From: a virus
Length of the DNA: 38,374 nucleotides
Virus record (IMG/VR): IMGVR_UViG_3300021347_000012
Span: 1-38,374 of that record
Reading direction: 5' to 3' (one strand)
The position numbers and the translations under genes were made by a program. A model generated the notes under the pieces. It searched no databases. It was not told the origin of the DNA and saw nothing but the letters and a program-made list of their open reading frames with translations. Each line of letters starts with the position of its first letter. The stretch's first letter is position 1. Of this stretch, positions 15,684-23,567 are shown in pieces.

Positions 15684-15859
15684 AGTGTAAATGTTGCGAT
15701 GTTTTGCTCAGTGAGTGGGAGTCTAAGGCTAAAGACCCTGCAGATAGAACACAATATTTAGACTTATGTTCTACCTGTAGATACCATTCCAATCCTTATT
15801 CTTTCTTAGATGATGATTGGGATATAAAAAAAGAAGATATTAATGTTGACATCGGTTGA
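15680..15859 (+). CDS. 59-residue zinc ribbon protein
   Basis: Starts at an ATG overlapping the upstream stop (ATGA), with GAGGAGG upstream. The protein opens MKCKCCDVLLSEW and has LCSTCRYH about 26 residues later: two cysteine knuckles (CxCC and CxxC) of a likely single-zinc ribbon. The C-terminus is acidic. Small zinc ribbons in phage early regions often bind DNA or RNA polymerase; that is only a possibility here. The last 14 bases overlap the tandem promoter for the SSB leader. Confidence 0.7.
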   Translation: MKCKCCDVLLSEWESKAKDPADRTQYLDLCSTCRYHSNPYSFLDDDWDIKKEDINVDIG

Positions 15860-15885
15860 CAAATAGATTAAAATATTACTATAGA
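15846..15885 (+). promoter_or_regulatory. Tandem sigma70 promoters upstream of SSB
   Basis: First promoter: TTGACA (15846-15851), 17-base spacer, TAAAAT (15869-15874), start near 15881. A second TTGACA (15856-15861) lies 10 bp downstream and pairs with TATAGA (15880-15885, spacer 18). The two -35 boxes form the direct repeat TTGACATCGGTTGACA. Confidence 0.78.
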
Positions 15886-15983
15886 TTCAATTAAAGAGAT
15901 AACCATAATGATTATCACTTTAGTTGAGTCTAAAGTATGTTTGGCTGTTGTGATTTCGAGTCCGTCACAGCAGTCTTTTTTTT
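15881..15983 (+). ncRNA. Structured leader RNA or small RNA with three hairpins
   Basis: From the predicted start the transcript contains three successive hairpins. The first is GATAA/TTATC (15898-15916). The second is ACTTTAG/CTAAAGT with a 6-base loop (15917-15936). The third is an 11-bp stem (15943-15953 with 15965-15975) that ends in eight U residues. If termination is efficient, the product is a small RNA of about 100 nt; if it is conditional, this is an attenuator in front of SSB. A 33-codon ORF (15908-16009) crosses the terminator. No known RNA family is recognised. Confidence 0.55.
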
Positions 15984-16009
15984 CAGGGCTCCGAGGAAAC
16001 AAACTATGA
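15908..16009 (+). CDS. Possible SSB leader peptide, 33 residues
   Basis: An ATG at 15908 opens a 33-codon frame (starts MIITLVESKVC) that reads through the second hairpin and the terminator hairpin and ends with TGA overlapping the SSB start codon (ATGA). The upstream AAGAGA is a weak ribosome binding site. The arrangement would let translating ribosomes disrupt the terminator and couple to SSB. It could equally be a chance frame; codon evidence is too short to judge. Confidence 0.35.
   Translation: MIITLVESKVCLAVVISSPSQQSFFSGLRGNKL
15943..15983 (+). terminator. Intrinsic terminator or attenuator upstream of SSB
   Basis: An 11-bp stem with two G-T wobbles (GGCTGTTGTGA with TCACAGCAGTC), an 11-base loop and T8 (15976-15983). 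It lies only about 60-100 bases after the promoters and 22 bp before the SSB start codon, so it must be bypassed or regulated for SSB expression from these promoters. Confidence 0.82.
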
Positions 16010-16413
16010 TAACTAAAGGTATAGCAAAGTATGTCTATCTAGACAGTACAGAAAAATTCAACGGTGAGGATACTGGTAAGTACACACTTACTGTCGCTGT
16101 TGATGACAAAGAAGCCAAAGCACTAGAGTCAGCAGGTGTTAAGGTCCGCACTATTCAGACAGAGGACGGAGGGTCTTACAAGGCACGCAAGTTCTCCACT
16201 AAGTATCCATTGTCTTTTGAGATGGTGAAGACTGGCGACGGTGAAGCAATCGGTCACGATTTCGGAGCAGAGTCAGAAGTACAGGTACTTTGGAAAGCAG
16301 GAAACGAGCACCCTCAACACGGTGTCGCAACCTACCTCACTGCAGTTAAAGTATTGAAGCGTACCGAAGGGTACAAATCACAGGATGCTGAGACTAGTGA
16401 GTTCTTCGCATAA
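16006..16413 (+). CDS. T7 gp2.5-like single-stranded DNA binding protein
   Basis: The start is set at the ATG at 16006 with GAGGAA upstream; the longer frame from 15937 would begin inside the terminator hairpin. The 135-residue protein begins MITKGIAKYVYLDSTEKF, contains GKYTLTVAVDDKEAKALE and a central FSTKYPLSFEMV region typical of an OB fold, and ends with an acidic tail closed by an aromatic (DAETSEFFA). T7 gp2.5 has the same plan, in which the C-terminal acidic tail and final Phe contact polymerase and helicase. It coats single-stranded DNA in replication. The end overlaps the primase gene. Confidence 0.88.
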   Translation: MITKGIAKYVYLDSTEKFNGEDTGKYTLTVAVDDKEAKALESAGVKVRTIQTEDGGSYKARKFSTKYPLSFEMVKTGDGEAIGHDFGAESEVQVLWKAGNEHPQHGVATYLTAVKVLKRTEGYKSQDAETSEFFA

Positions 16414-18049
16414 CCCCTCTACGTTTGTAGAACACAAGCCCTGCCCTGCCTGTAGAGATACAGGTGGGGACAGAGCAGGTGATAACCTAGCTATCTATTC
16501 TGATGGTCACGGTTATTGTAATGCCTGTGGTCACTATGAGAAAAGTGTCACCGGTGACAAACATTATGAGGAGGAAACATTTATGCAAACAATTACACCG
16601 AGAGGTGTGGCTAATGCGTCAATTAAGGACAGACGCATATCATCTAACATAACATCTAAGTTTGGTGTCACTGTTAGTTACGACAAGACCGGTCAGATAG
16701 AGAAACATTACTATCCATACTACGACTCTAACGAGAGCAATAGGCTCCTCGGATATAAAGAGAGAACTGTCGCAACTAAAGAGTTTCAGATTATTGGAAC
16801 GAACAAAGGCTCCGGGCTATTCGGACAGAACGCTAACCGCTCCGGTGGTAAGTATCTGACTATCTGTGAAGGCGAAATTGACGCCCTCTCGATTTCAGAA
16901 ATGTTCGATGGCAAGTGGCAGGTGGTCTCCCTAAAGAATGGGGCGTCTTCTGCGTCACGAGATATCAAAGACAATCTAGAATACATAGAGTCTTTCGATA
17001 ATGTAGTGCTTTGTTTCGACCAAGACCAAGCCGGGTTCGATGCGGTCAAAGCCTGTCAAGATATTATATCTGTCGGCAAGCTCAAGGTTTGTAAGCTACC
17101 TATGAAGGACGCTAGTGATATGCTAGTGAACGGAAAGGTTAAAGAGTTTACTAATGCTTGGTGGTCTGCTGAGTCTTATACTCCTGCAGGTATCATCAGA
17201 GGTAAGGATACTTGGGAACATCTACTTAAGGATGAAGACTTACTTACTATTGACTATCCGTGGCAAGGTCTTAACACTTTGACTTATGGATTCAGAGCGA
17301 AAGAGCTAGTAACTATCACCAGTGGCTCAGGTATGGGCAAGACCAGTGTCGTTAAGGAATTGGAGTCTTACATACTGAACAACACTGAGGACAACCTAGC
17401 TATCATTCACTTGGAAGAATCTATCGAGCGTACTGTTAAGGGTCTGATGTCTATCGAAGCCAATGCTCCTATCCACATACCTCAGTACGAAAGAGAGCTG
17501 AGTGATGCGGACAAGAAAGCACTGTGGCAGAAGTCAGTAGGCGACAAGAATGTATTCTTCTATGACCACTTCGGTAGTATGTCTGAGGACTCACTACTTA
17601 ATGTGATTAGAACGTATGCTAAATCCTATGATTGTCAGTGGATTGTACTGGACCACTTGTCTATCGTAGTCAGTGACCAAGACGGTATAGCTGACGAGCG
17701 TAAGGCAATTGATGCCATTATGACTAAGCTCCGCAAGATAGTACAGGAGACTGGCGTAGGCTTATTCCTTATATCTCATCTTAGGAGACCTCAAGGTAGG
17801 GCTCACGAAGAAGGTGGACAGGTGAGCTTATCAGAGCTTAGAGGTTCCGCAGCAATTGCTCAGTTGTCTGACATTGTAATAGGCTTGGAGCGTAACCAAC
17901 AGGACGATGACCCTATCATCCGTAACCAAACAACACTACGGGTTATAAAGAATAGGTTCTCAGGTCTGACTGGTCCCGCTTGTAAGCTACAGTATGACAG
18001 TGACACCGGAAGATTGACGGAGGTAGATGATGAACACAGCTTTTTTTGA
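16385..18049 (+). CDS. Primase-helicase (T7 gp4-like)
   Basis: A 554-residue bifunctional protein. Zinc-binding domain: CPAC (residues 20-23) and CNAC (45-48). TOPRIM primase: CEGEIDALS (about 161) and CFDQDQAG (about 211). RecA-like helicase: Walker A GSGMGKTS (about 317-324), HLEES, Walker B WIVLDH (about 427), ISHLRRP and LSELRGSAAIAQLSD, then an acidic tail ending in FF. It unwinds duplex DNA and makes primers for the polymerase. The start overlaps SSB by 29 bp; GTG at 16397 is an alternative start. The palindrome at 16546 encodes VTGD just after the zinc domain, in the interdomain linker. Confidence 0.95.
   Translation: MLRLVSSSHNPSTFVEHKPCPACRDTGGDRAGDNLAIYSDGHGYCNACGHYEKSVTGDKHYEEETFMQTITPRGVANASIKDRRISSNITSKFGVTVSYDKTGQIEKHYYPYYDSNESNRLLGYKERTVATKEFQIIGTNKGSGLFGQNANRSGGKYLTICEGEIDALSISEMFDGKWQVVSLKNGASSASRDIKDNLEYIESFDNVVLCFDQDQAGFDAVKACQDIISVGKLKVCKLPMKDASDMLVNGKVKEFTNAWWSAESYTPAGIIRGKDTWEHLLKDEDLLTIDYPWQGLNTLTYGFRAKELVTITSGSGMGKTSVVKELESYILNNTEDNLAIIHLEESIERTVKGLMSIEANAPIHIPQYERELSDADKKALWQKSVGDKNVFFYDHFGSMSEDSLLNVIRTYAKSYDCQWIVLDHLSIVVSDQDGIADERKAIDAIMTKLRKIVQETGVGLFLISHLRRPQGRAHEEGGQVSLSELRGSAAIAQLSDIVIGLERNQQDDDPIIRNQTTLRVIKNRFSGLTGPACKLQYDSDTGRLTEVDDEHSFF
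16546..16559. promoter_or_regulatory. Palindrome copy 5 (TGTCACCGGTGACA)
   Basis: Perfect copy inside the primase-helicase gene, read as S-V-T-G-D-K in the linker after the zinc-binding domain. The reading frame differs from that of copy 4. Confidence 0.85.
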
Positions 18050-19847
18050 TATAGAAACTGATGGACTCAACGCTACCAAAGTACATTGCATTTGTGCGAT
18101 GCTTGATAATGGTGAGTCTACTGTTTACAATTTTATAGGAGGAGAAGCCAATGGACTTTTTAGAAAATGGTTGGCATCGGAGGATGTTGACACTCTTGTT
18201 GGACACAACATTATTAATTTTGATATTCCTGTTCTGCGTAGGGTTACTGGGATGGATTGGTCTTTTAATTTACGGGACACTCTCGTACTTTCTAGACTAC
18301 ATAACCCTAGCCTTGATGGTGGGCACAGCCTGAGGTCTTGGGGTGAGAGGTTAGGTAACTACAAGGATGACTATCAAGGTGGTTGGGAAGAGTATAGCCA
18401 CGAGATGTTACAGTATTGTCAACAAGATGTACGAGTAACTAGAGCCTTGTATCACCATCTTGTCACCAGTGACAAAGATTCTCCCGCAGTAGAGATAGAA
18501 CACAGAACTGCGGACATCATAAGAGAGCAGACCGACAACGGTATGATACTCAATGAGGAGCGTGCTTATGAACTGCTCGCTGAGATGAAGGAGAAGGTAC
18601 TAGACATAGAGGATGAGGTACACGAGAGATTTAAACCTCTGCCTGTGTGGGTAGACTTGCCACATCCCGGTGATAAGACTCACAACAAGGATGGGAGCAT
18701 ATCTAAAAGATATCAAGCACAGTTAGATAAAGGTGCACACTGGTTAGATGAGGGTGATGAGATAATTGATATAGATAATGACTGGGGATACAAGAAGTGG
18801 GGATACTACGACTACCCGGAGTTTAACTTAGGCTCCCGCCAACAGATAGCTAAGTATCTACAGCACTTCGGTTGGAAACCTAAATCATTTACTGAGAAGG
18901 GCAACCCTATCGTAGATGAGAAGGTACTTAAGACTGTTAAGATACCCGAAGCACAATTGATTGTAGATTACCTCACATTGACCAAGCGTATAGCTATGGT
19001 AAAGAGTTGGGTAGATGCAATAGATGAGCGTACTGGTCGAGTACACGGTAGGGTAAACCCTTGCGGTGCTGTGACTGGTAGGATGACACACTCTAAACCT
19101 AATTGTGCTCAAGTCCCTGCGACTAAGCACGACAAAGATGGTAAAATACTTTGGGGTTTTGAGGGTGGCTATGGAGCTGACTGTCGTAACCTGTGGACCG
19201 TGCCTGATGGCTACAGTCTAGTAGGTTGTGACGCTAGTGGACTAGAACTTAGAATGCTCGCCCACTATATGAATGATGAAGCATACACTAACGAGATACT
19301 CAACGGTGATATACACAGTGCTAATCAGAAGTCAGCAGGACTACAGACTAGAGACCAAGCCAAGACTTTTATCTATGCTTTCCTTTACGGAGCAGGAGAT
19401 GGTAAGATTGGTGAGGTAGCAGGAGGTGGTCCGAAGCGTGGTCGTATACTTAAGAAGAACTTTCTTGACAATACTCCCGCATTAAAACACTTGCGTAGTA
19501 AGGTTGCAGACTCCAGTAAGAAGGGGTGGGTGACAGGACTAGATGGTAGAAAGCTACACATACGCTCAGAACATTCAGCACTTAATACTCTATTGCAGAG
19601 TGCAGGTGCAGTTGTTATGAAGAAAGCGTTGGTGCTACTAGATACATATGCTAAGCAGTACAACATAGACTATAAGTTTGTACTAAATGTGCACGATGAG
19701 TTTCAGTGTGAGGTCAGAGATGACCAAGCTGATTTCTTCGGTGGTCTAGCGGTAGGAGCTATCATCAAAGCAGGTAAATCTTTTAACCTAAACTGTCCAT
19801 TGGACGGTGAATATAAGGTAGGTAGAACGTGGCAACAGACACACTAG
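18027..19847 (+). CDS. DNA polymerase, family A, with 3'-5' exonuclease (T7 gp5-like)
   Basis: About 606 residues; tandem ATGs at 18027 and 18030, with GGAGG at 18019. Exonuclease motifs: FFDIETDG (8-13), LVGHNIINFDIP (about 57-68), YCQQDVRVTRAL (about 130-141). Polymerase motifs: A LVGCDASGLELRML (Asp about 401), B RDQAKTFIYAFLYGAGDGKIG (about 442-462, close to T7), C NVHDEFQCE (about 553-561). The motif B residue equivalent to E. coli Pol I Phe762 is Tyr, as in T7. No N-terminal 5' nuclease. It overlaps both neighbours by about 20 bp. Palindrome copy 6 encodes LVTSDK after exonuclease motif III. Confidence 0.97.
   Translation: MMNTAFFDIETDGLNATKVHCICAMLDNGESTVYNFIGGEANGLFRKWLASEDVDTLVGHNIINFDIPVLRRVTGMDWSFNLRDTLVLSRLHNPSLDGGHSLRSWGERLGNYKDDYQGGWEEYSHEMLQYCQQDVRVTRALYHHLVTSDKDSPAVEIEHRTADIIREQTDNGMILNEERAYELLAEMKEKVLDIEDEVHERFKPLPVWVDLPHPGDKTHNKDGSISKRYQAQLDKGAHWLDEGDEIIDIDNDWGYKKWGYYDYPEFNLGSRQQIAKYLQHFGWKPKSFTEKGNPIVDEKVLKTVKIPEAQLIVDYLTLTKRIAMVKSWVDAIDERTGRVHGRVNPCGAVTGRMTHSKPNCAQVPATKHDKDGKILWGFEGGYGADCRNLWTVPDGYSLVGCDASGLELRMLAHYMNDEAYTNEILNGDIHSANQKSAGLQTRDQAKTFIYAFLYGAGDGKIGEVAGGGPKRGRILKKNFLDNTPALKHLRSKVADSSKKGWVTGLDGRKLHIRSEHSALNTLLQSAGAVVMKKALVLLDTYAKQYNIDYKFVLNVHDEFQCEVRDDQADFFGGLAVGAIIKAGKSFNLNCPLDGEYKVGRTWQQTH
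18461..18474. promoter_or_regulatory. Palindrome copy 6 (TGTCACCAGTGACA)
   Basis: One-base variant inside the polymerase gene, read as L-V-T-S-D-K between exonuclease motif III and the following helix. Confidence 0.82.
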
Positions 19848-20710
19848 TAGACGATATATATCGTATGATAGACACCAAAGAAATTCCTGATGGTGTACCT
19901 ATAGAACAAGTAATCAATGACTTCGGTGAGAATGTCAAACAGATACTTAGAAACAATATCACAGAGAGCAAGTTCGATAAACGCAAGCTCCGTATGTCTA
20001 ACATAGGCAAGAAAGATAGACAGTTGTGGTATTCTTACAACGGATACAAGGGTGAGGAGCTTATGCCACACACTAGAATCAAGTTTCTTTATGGTCATTT
20101 AATTGAAGAGATGGTACTAGCACTTACTAAACTTTCCGGTCACGATGTGACACACGAACAGAAGCAAGTAGAAGTACAAGGTATCAAAGGTTCAATGGAC
20201 TGTAAGATTGATGGTGTACTTACTGATGTTAAGTCAGCGTCACCATATGGGTTCAAGAAATTCAAGGACGGTTCTCTAATTAATGATGACCCCTTTGGAT
20301 ATGTGGACCAAATCAAAGGCTATGCTCACGCAGAGAACACAACAGATGTAGGTTGGTTAGTTATGGACAAGACCAACGGACACCTGACGTATCTTAAGTA
20401 TGATATGGCTGATGAATCTCAGTGGTACTGGGCTAAGCTAAACTTCTTCTCAATAGTAGAGCGTATCAAAGCTATCAAGAATATAGTTAAGCTGAGCAAA
20501 CCACCAAAGAGATGCTACGAACCTGTGCCTGATGGCAAGTCAGGTAATATGAAGTTGCCTGTAGGATGTAGCTACTGTGCTTACAAGTATGAATGTTGGG
20601 ATGGACTTAGAACATTTATATATGCTAATGGACCGAGGTACTTAGTTGAAGTTGAGAACTTACCTAATGTAATAGAGGTAGATAAAGATGGCAACAAAGT
20701 TTCGGAGTAA
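19829..20710 (+). CDS. Cas4/RecB-like PD-(D/E)XK exonuclease
   Basis: Starts with GTG at 19829 (AGGTAGG upstream), overlapping the polymerase end; 293 residues. The nuclease core is seen as HLIEEMVL (Glu about 91), GSMDCKIDGVLTDVKSAS (Asp about 127, and the DxK pair about 133-135) and a Gln (VDQIKGYA) in the position of the Cas4/RecB QxxxY motif. Near the C-terminus Cys residues in KRCYEP and CSYCAYKYEC could bind an iron-sulphur cluster or zinc as in Cas4/AddB-like nucleases. In T7 the same genome position carries gp6 exonuclease, so this is the likely functional equivalent for host DNA degradation and recombination. Confidence 0.85.
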   Translation: MATDTLVDDIYRMIDTKEIPDGVPIEQVINDFGENVKQILRNNITESKFDKRKLRMSNIGKKDRQLWYSYNGYKGEELMPHTRIKFLYGHLIEEMVLALTKLSGHDVTHEQKQVEVQGIKGSMDCKIDGVLTDVKSASPYGFKKFKDGSLINDDPFGYVDQIKGYAHAENTTDVGWLVMDKTNGHLTYLKYDMADESQWYWAKLNFFSIVERIKAIKNIVKLSKPPKRCYEPVPDGKSGNMKLPVGCSYCAYKYECWDGLRTFIYANGPRYLVEVENLPNVIEVDKDGNKVSE

Positions 20711-21053
20711 GCTAGAGAAAGAATGTGCGGAAGCACTGGGCAGAGAATGGAAGTATGAACCCTGTAGGATTGCCTATACGATACGAAAGAACTACACCCC
20801 TGACTTTGTTAAGGGTAGGTATCATATAGAAGTCAAAGGGTTCTTTAGGAGTGGTGACAGACAGAAGTATAAATCAATTGCTGAGCAGTTAAGTTTTGAA
20901 GGCAAGACATTAATCTTCTTGATGCCACGCCCCGACTCCAAGGTAGCCAAGGGTAATAAGATTACTTATCGACAGTGGTGTGATAAGTATGATATTAAAA
21001 TATTTTCAACTAAAGAAATTAAGGAGCTTAAGAAGTGGACGAAGATAACATAA
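20688..21053 (+). CDS. Endonuclease I-like Holliday junction resolvase (T7 gp3-like)
   Basis: 121 residues, overlapping the exonuclease end by 23 bp. The catalytic signature is E (RSKLEKECAEAL), YTPDF (Asp about 39), then HIEVKG (Glu-x-Lys about 48-50), the arrangement of T7 endonuclease I. The C-terminal half (KTLIFLMPRPDS, YRQWCDKYDIKIFST) fits the family. It cleaves branched DNA, clearing junctions before packaging and breaking host DNA. Length is slightly shorter than the 149 residues of T7. Confidence 0.88.
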   Translation: MATKFRSKLEKECAEALGREWKYEPCRIAYTIRKNYTPDFVKGRYHIEVKGFFRSGDRQKYKSIAEQLSFEGKTLIFLMPRPDSKVAKGNKITYRQWCDKYDIKIFSTKEIKELKKWTKIT

Positions 21054-21256
21054 ATCCTAACCATTATAAGCAGGGTAATATTGAGGTCATAGACTTTATC
21101 TTAGACCAAGATATGGATTACCTAACCGCCTCTATAACCAAGTATGTCTGCCGATGGCGATTCAAGAATGGTATAGAGGACTTAAAGAAAGCTCGATGGT
21201 TCTTAGATAAACTTATAGAACACGAGGGAGGACAGTATGGCTCTAACTTTAAATGA
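21035..21256 (+). CDS. DUF3310 protein
   Basis: 73 residues from a GTG start at 21035 with AAGGAG 8 bp upstream. The sequence INPNHYKQGNIEVIDFI, then ITKYVCRWRFKNGIEDLKKARWFLDKLI is the DUF3310 pattern (HYxxG...EVIDFI...KYxxRxxxKNGxEDLxKAxWYLD). The family is widespread in phages and related in part to T7 gp1.7, which affects nucleotide metabolism. It lies among replication genes. Overlaps neighbours on both sides. Confidence 0.88.
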   Translation: MDEDNINPNHYKQGNIEVIDFILDQDMDYLTASITKYVCRWRFKNGIEDLKKARWFLDKLIEHEGGQYGSNFK

Positions 21257-21404
21257 ATTAAAAGAGCGTATTGTTAATGTAGGACTAGACCCTTGTACTC
21301 TGTGTGAGGTATTGGATATAACAACAGAAGATATCTTACACGAGTTCGAGGATAAATTAATGGACAAGAGAAAGGAGTTTGAAGATGTTGACGATAACGA
21401 CTGA
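21237..21404 (+). CDS. Hypothetical 55-residue acidic protein
   Basis: A small frame overlapping the DUF3310 end by 20 bp, with GGGAGGAC as ribosome binding site. The protein begins MALTLNELKERIVNVGLDPCTLCEVLDI and becomes acidic (FEDVDDND at the end). The LDPCTLCEVLDIT segment followed by a DILHEF helix looks like a small helical domain. Not recognised. It overlaps the next gene by 20 bp. Confidence 0.65.
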   Translation: MALTLNELKERIVNVGLDPCTLCEVLDITTEDILHEFEDKLMDKRKEFEDVDDND

Positions 21405-21603
21405 GAACTTTATCCTAATGATGGTAGCAATCTTAGCACTGGGTTCAGTAATGATATGGAGACACGGAGCTAGATGTTATGACAGAGGGATAACAGATGC
21501 AATACTTATGCACAGGAACGGAAGACTTAAATATAATACTTACTTAGATGACGATGGAAAGAAAATGGTAAACATCGAAATCGACCCACTGGAGGATGAA
21601 TGA
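21385..21603 (+). CDS. Small membrane protein, 72 residues
   Basis: The ATG at 21385 is chosen because AGGAG lies 7 bp upstream; a TTG two codons earlier is less likely. Residues about 9-25 (FILMMVAILALGSVMIW) form one transmembrane helix, followed by a basic stretch (RHGARCYDRG) and an acidic C-terminal domain, which predicts a cytoplasmic C-terminus. Overlaps the reductase start as ATGA. Could be a lysis or membrane-modifying protein; unknown. Confidence 0.65.
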   Translation: MLTITTENFILMMVAILALGSVMIWRHGARCYDRGITDAILMHRNGRLKYNTYLDDDGKKMVNIEIDPLEDE

Positions 21604-23567
21604 ATCAATTACCAAACGATTACCAAAACTTCATTGCACTTAGCAGGTACGCACGATGGCTACCTGAGAAGAAGCGGAGAGAGACTTGGAAAGAAACTGT
21701 TGCTAGATACTTTGACTTTATGGAGCAACACTTAAAAGAAAATACGAACCAAGAGTTAGTACCTAAGACTAGGAAGATACTTGAGGAAGCAGTATGTAAC
21801 TTAGAAGTTATGCCTAGTATGAGAGCATTGATGACCGCAGGTCCGGCTCTTGCTAAGAATAATATAGCAGGGTACAACTGTGCCTACCTTAGTGTAGACC
21901 ATCCTAAAGCATTTGATGAGTGTCTATTTATATTGATGCACGGTACTGGTGTAGGGTTTAGTGTAGAGAGACAACACATAAGCAAGCTACCTGATGTGCC
22001 TGAAACTATGGTAGATGTAGAGGATGTGATTGTCGTACAGGATAGTAAAGAGGGATGGCAGTCTGCGTTCCGTAAACTTATCACTTACTTGTATGATGGT
22101 GAGATGCCTAAGTGGGACTTCTCTAAGGTGAGACCTAAGGGTGCTAGACTTGCTACCTTTGGTGGTAGAGCCAGTGGTCCTGAACCTCTACTTGATTTGT
22201 TTAACTTCTCTACTAACATATTTAAAGAAGCAGGTGGGCGTAAGCTGACTAGTTATGAGTGTCACCGTATGATGTGTAAGATAGCAGAGGTTGTAGTTGT
22301 GGGCGGTGTACGTAGGTCTGCACTTATCTCTTTATCTAATCTAACTGACGAGCGTATGCGTAATGCTAAGAGTGGTCAGTGGTGGTCAGATACACCAGAG
22401 ATGGCACTGAGTAACAACAGTGTTTGCTATACAGAGAAGCCTGATATGGGTATCTTTATGAAAGAGTGGACATCACTGTACGAGTCTAAGTCAGGTGAAC
22501 GTGGTATCTTCAACAGAGAAGCCGCGATTAAACAAGTAGAGTCTATTGGTAGACGTGATACAGACCACGACTTTGGTTGTAATCCTTGTAGTGAAATCAT
22601 TCTGAGAGACGGACAGTTCTGTAACTTGACTGAGGTTGTAGTCAGAGCAGAAGACACGCAGAAGGATATACTCCGTAAGGTTAGACTTGCTAGTATACTA
22701 GGTACATTCCAAGCATCACTGACTAACATCAAACGATTACGCCCTAAGTGGGTACACAATACAGAAGAGGAAGCACTACTAGGTGTATCTCTTACAGGTA
22801 TTATGGACAACGCATTTATGAATGGCAGTAATGATGACAGTAGAGGTTACTATGGTAAGAAGAGCTTAGCTGATTTCTTAGTAGAGCTTAGAAAAGAATC
22901 TGTTAAGACTAATGCTCATTGGTCAGAGCTATTAGGTATTCAACAAGCTACTGCTACTACTGCTATTAAACCTAGTGGTACAGTCAGTCAGCTAGTAGAT
23001 AGTGCTAGTGGTATACACACTAGACACAGTGACTACTATATCCGTAGGGTTAGAGCAGACGCTAAAGACCCTATCGCTCAGCTTATGGAAGACCAAGGTA
23101 TACCTGCGGAAGCTGATGTAATGAAACCTAACAGCGTTAAGGTATTCTCTTTCCCTATGAAAGCTCCTAAGGGTGCAGTAACTAGGAACGAGAGGAGTGC
23201 TATCGAACAGCTAGAGTTGTGGCTTACATATCAGAGGTACTACTGTGAGCACAAGCCTAGTGTTACTGTTAGTGTTAGAGAACACGAGTGGATGGATGTA
23301 GGTGCGTGGGTATACAAACACTTTGATGAAGTATCAGGTGTTAGTTTCCTACCACACTCAGACCATACATATCAGCAAGCACCATACGAGGAGTGTGATA
23401 AGAAGACACACGATGCACTAGCTAAGACTATGCCCAAGCAAGTCAACTGGGATTTAATTAGCGAGTATGAACTTACAGATTCTACAGTAGGTACTAAGAC
23501 ACTAGCCTGTACTGGTAGTGTATGTGAGCTTGTTGATTTAGTAGAAGAAGAGAGGGACATAGAATGA
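21600..23567 (+). CDS. Adenosylcobalamin-dependent (class II) ribonucleotide reductase
   Basis: 655 residues, coupled to the upstream gene (ATGA). The N-terminus MPSMRALMTAGPALAKNNIAGYNCAYL and HGTGVGFSVERQHI match monomeric B12-dependent ribonucleoside-triphosphate reductases. The active-site motif NPCSE (about residue 328) and FCNLTEVVVR are present, and TATTAIKPSGTVSQL corresponds to the phosphate-binding segment. C-terminal ACTGSVC supplies the CxxxxC redox pair that re-reduces the active site. No separate small subunit is needed. It makes deoxynucleotides for phage DNA from host ribonucleotides and needs B12 from the host. Confidence 0.95.
   Translation: MNQLPNDYQNFIALSRYARWLPEKKRRETWKETVARYFDFMEQHLKENTNQELVPKTRKILEEAVCNLEVMPSMRALMTAGPALAKNNIAGYNCAYLSVDHPKAFDECLFILMHGTGVGFSVERQHISKLPDVPETMVDVEDVIVVQDSKEGWQSAFRKLITYLYDGEMPKWDFSKVRPKGARLATFGGRASGPEPLLDLFNFSTNIFKEAGGRKLTSYECHRMMCKIAEVVVVGGVRRSALISLSNLTDERMRNAKSGQWWSDTPEMALSNNSVCYTEKPDMGIFMKEWTSLYESKSGERGIFNREAAIKQVESIGRRDTDHDFGCNPCSEIILRDGQFCNLTEVVVRAEDTQKDILRKVRLASILGTFQASLTNIKRLRPKWVHNTEEEALLGVSLTGIMDNAFMNGSNDDSRGYYGKKSLADFLVELRKESVKTNAHWSELLGIQQATATTAIKPSGTVSQLVDSASGIHTRHSDYYIRRVRADAKDPIAQLMEDQGIPAEADVMKPNSVKVFSFPMKAPKGAVTRNERSAIEQLELWLTYQRYYCEHKPSVTVSVREHEWMDVGAWVYKHFDEVSGVSFLPHSDHTYQQAPYEECDKKTHDALAKTMPKQVNWDLISEYELTDSTVGTKTLACTGSVCELVDLVEEERDIE

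Noticed and set aside
15945-15983. T-loop-like TTCGAGTCC in the SSB leader, suggesting a tRNA
   Set aside because: The stem around it has an 11-base loop rather than a 5-bp stem with a 7-base loop, the acceptor stem cannot be formed, there is no CCA, and a U-run follows; an intrinsic terminator explains it better.
15937-16005. Longer N-terminus for SSB starting at 15937
   Set aside because: The extension would be encoded by the terminator hairpin and U-run (a Phe run) and lacks a ribosome binding site; the ATG at 16006 has GAGGAA upstream and gives a gp2.5-like start.
19851-19864. Perfect 14-bp palindrome ACGATATATATCGT
   Set aside because: Single AT-rich copy. A few perfect 14-bp palindromes are expected by chance in 38 kb; it is not repeated and differs from the TGTCACC family.
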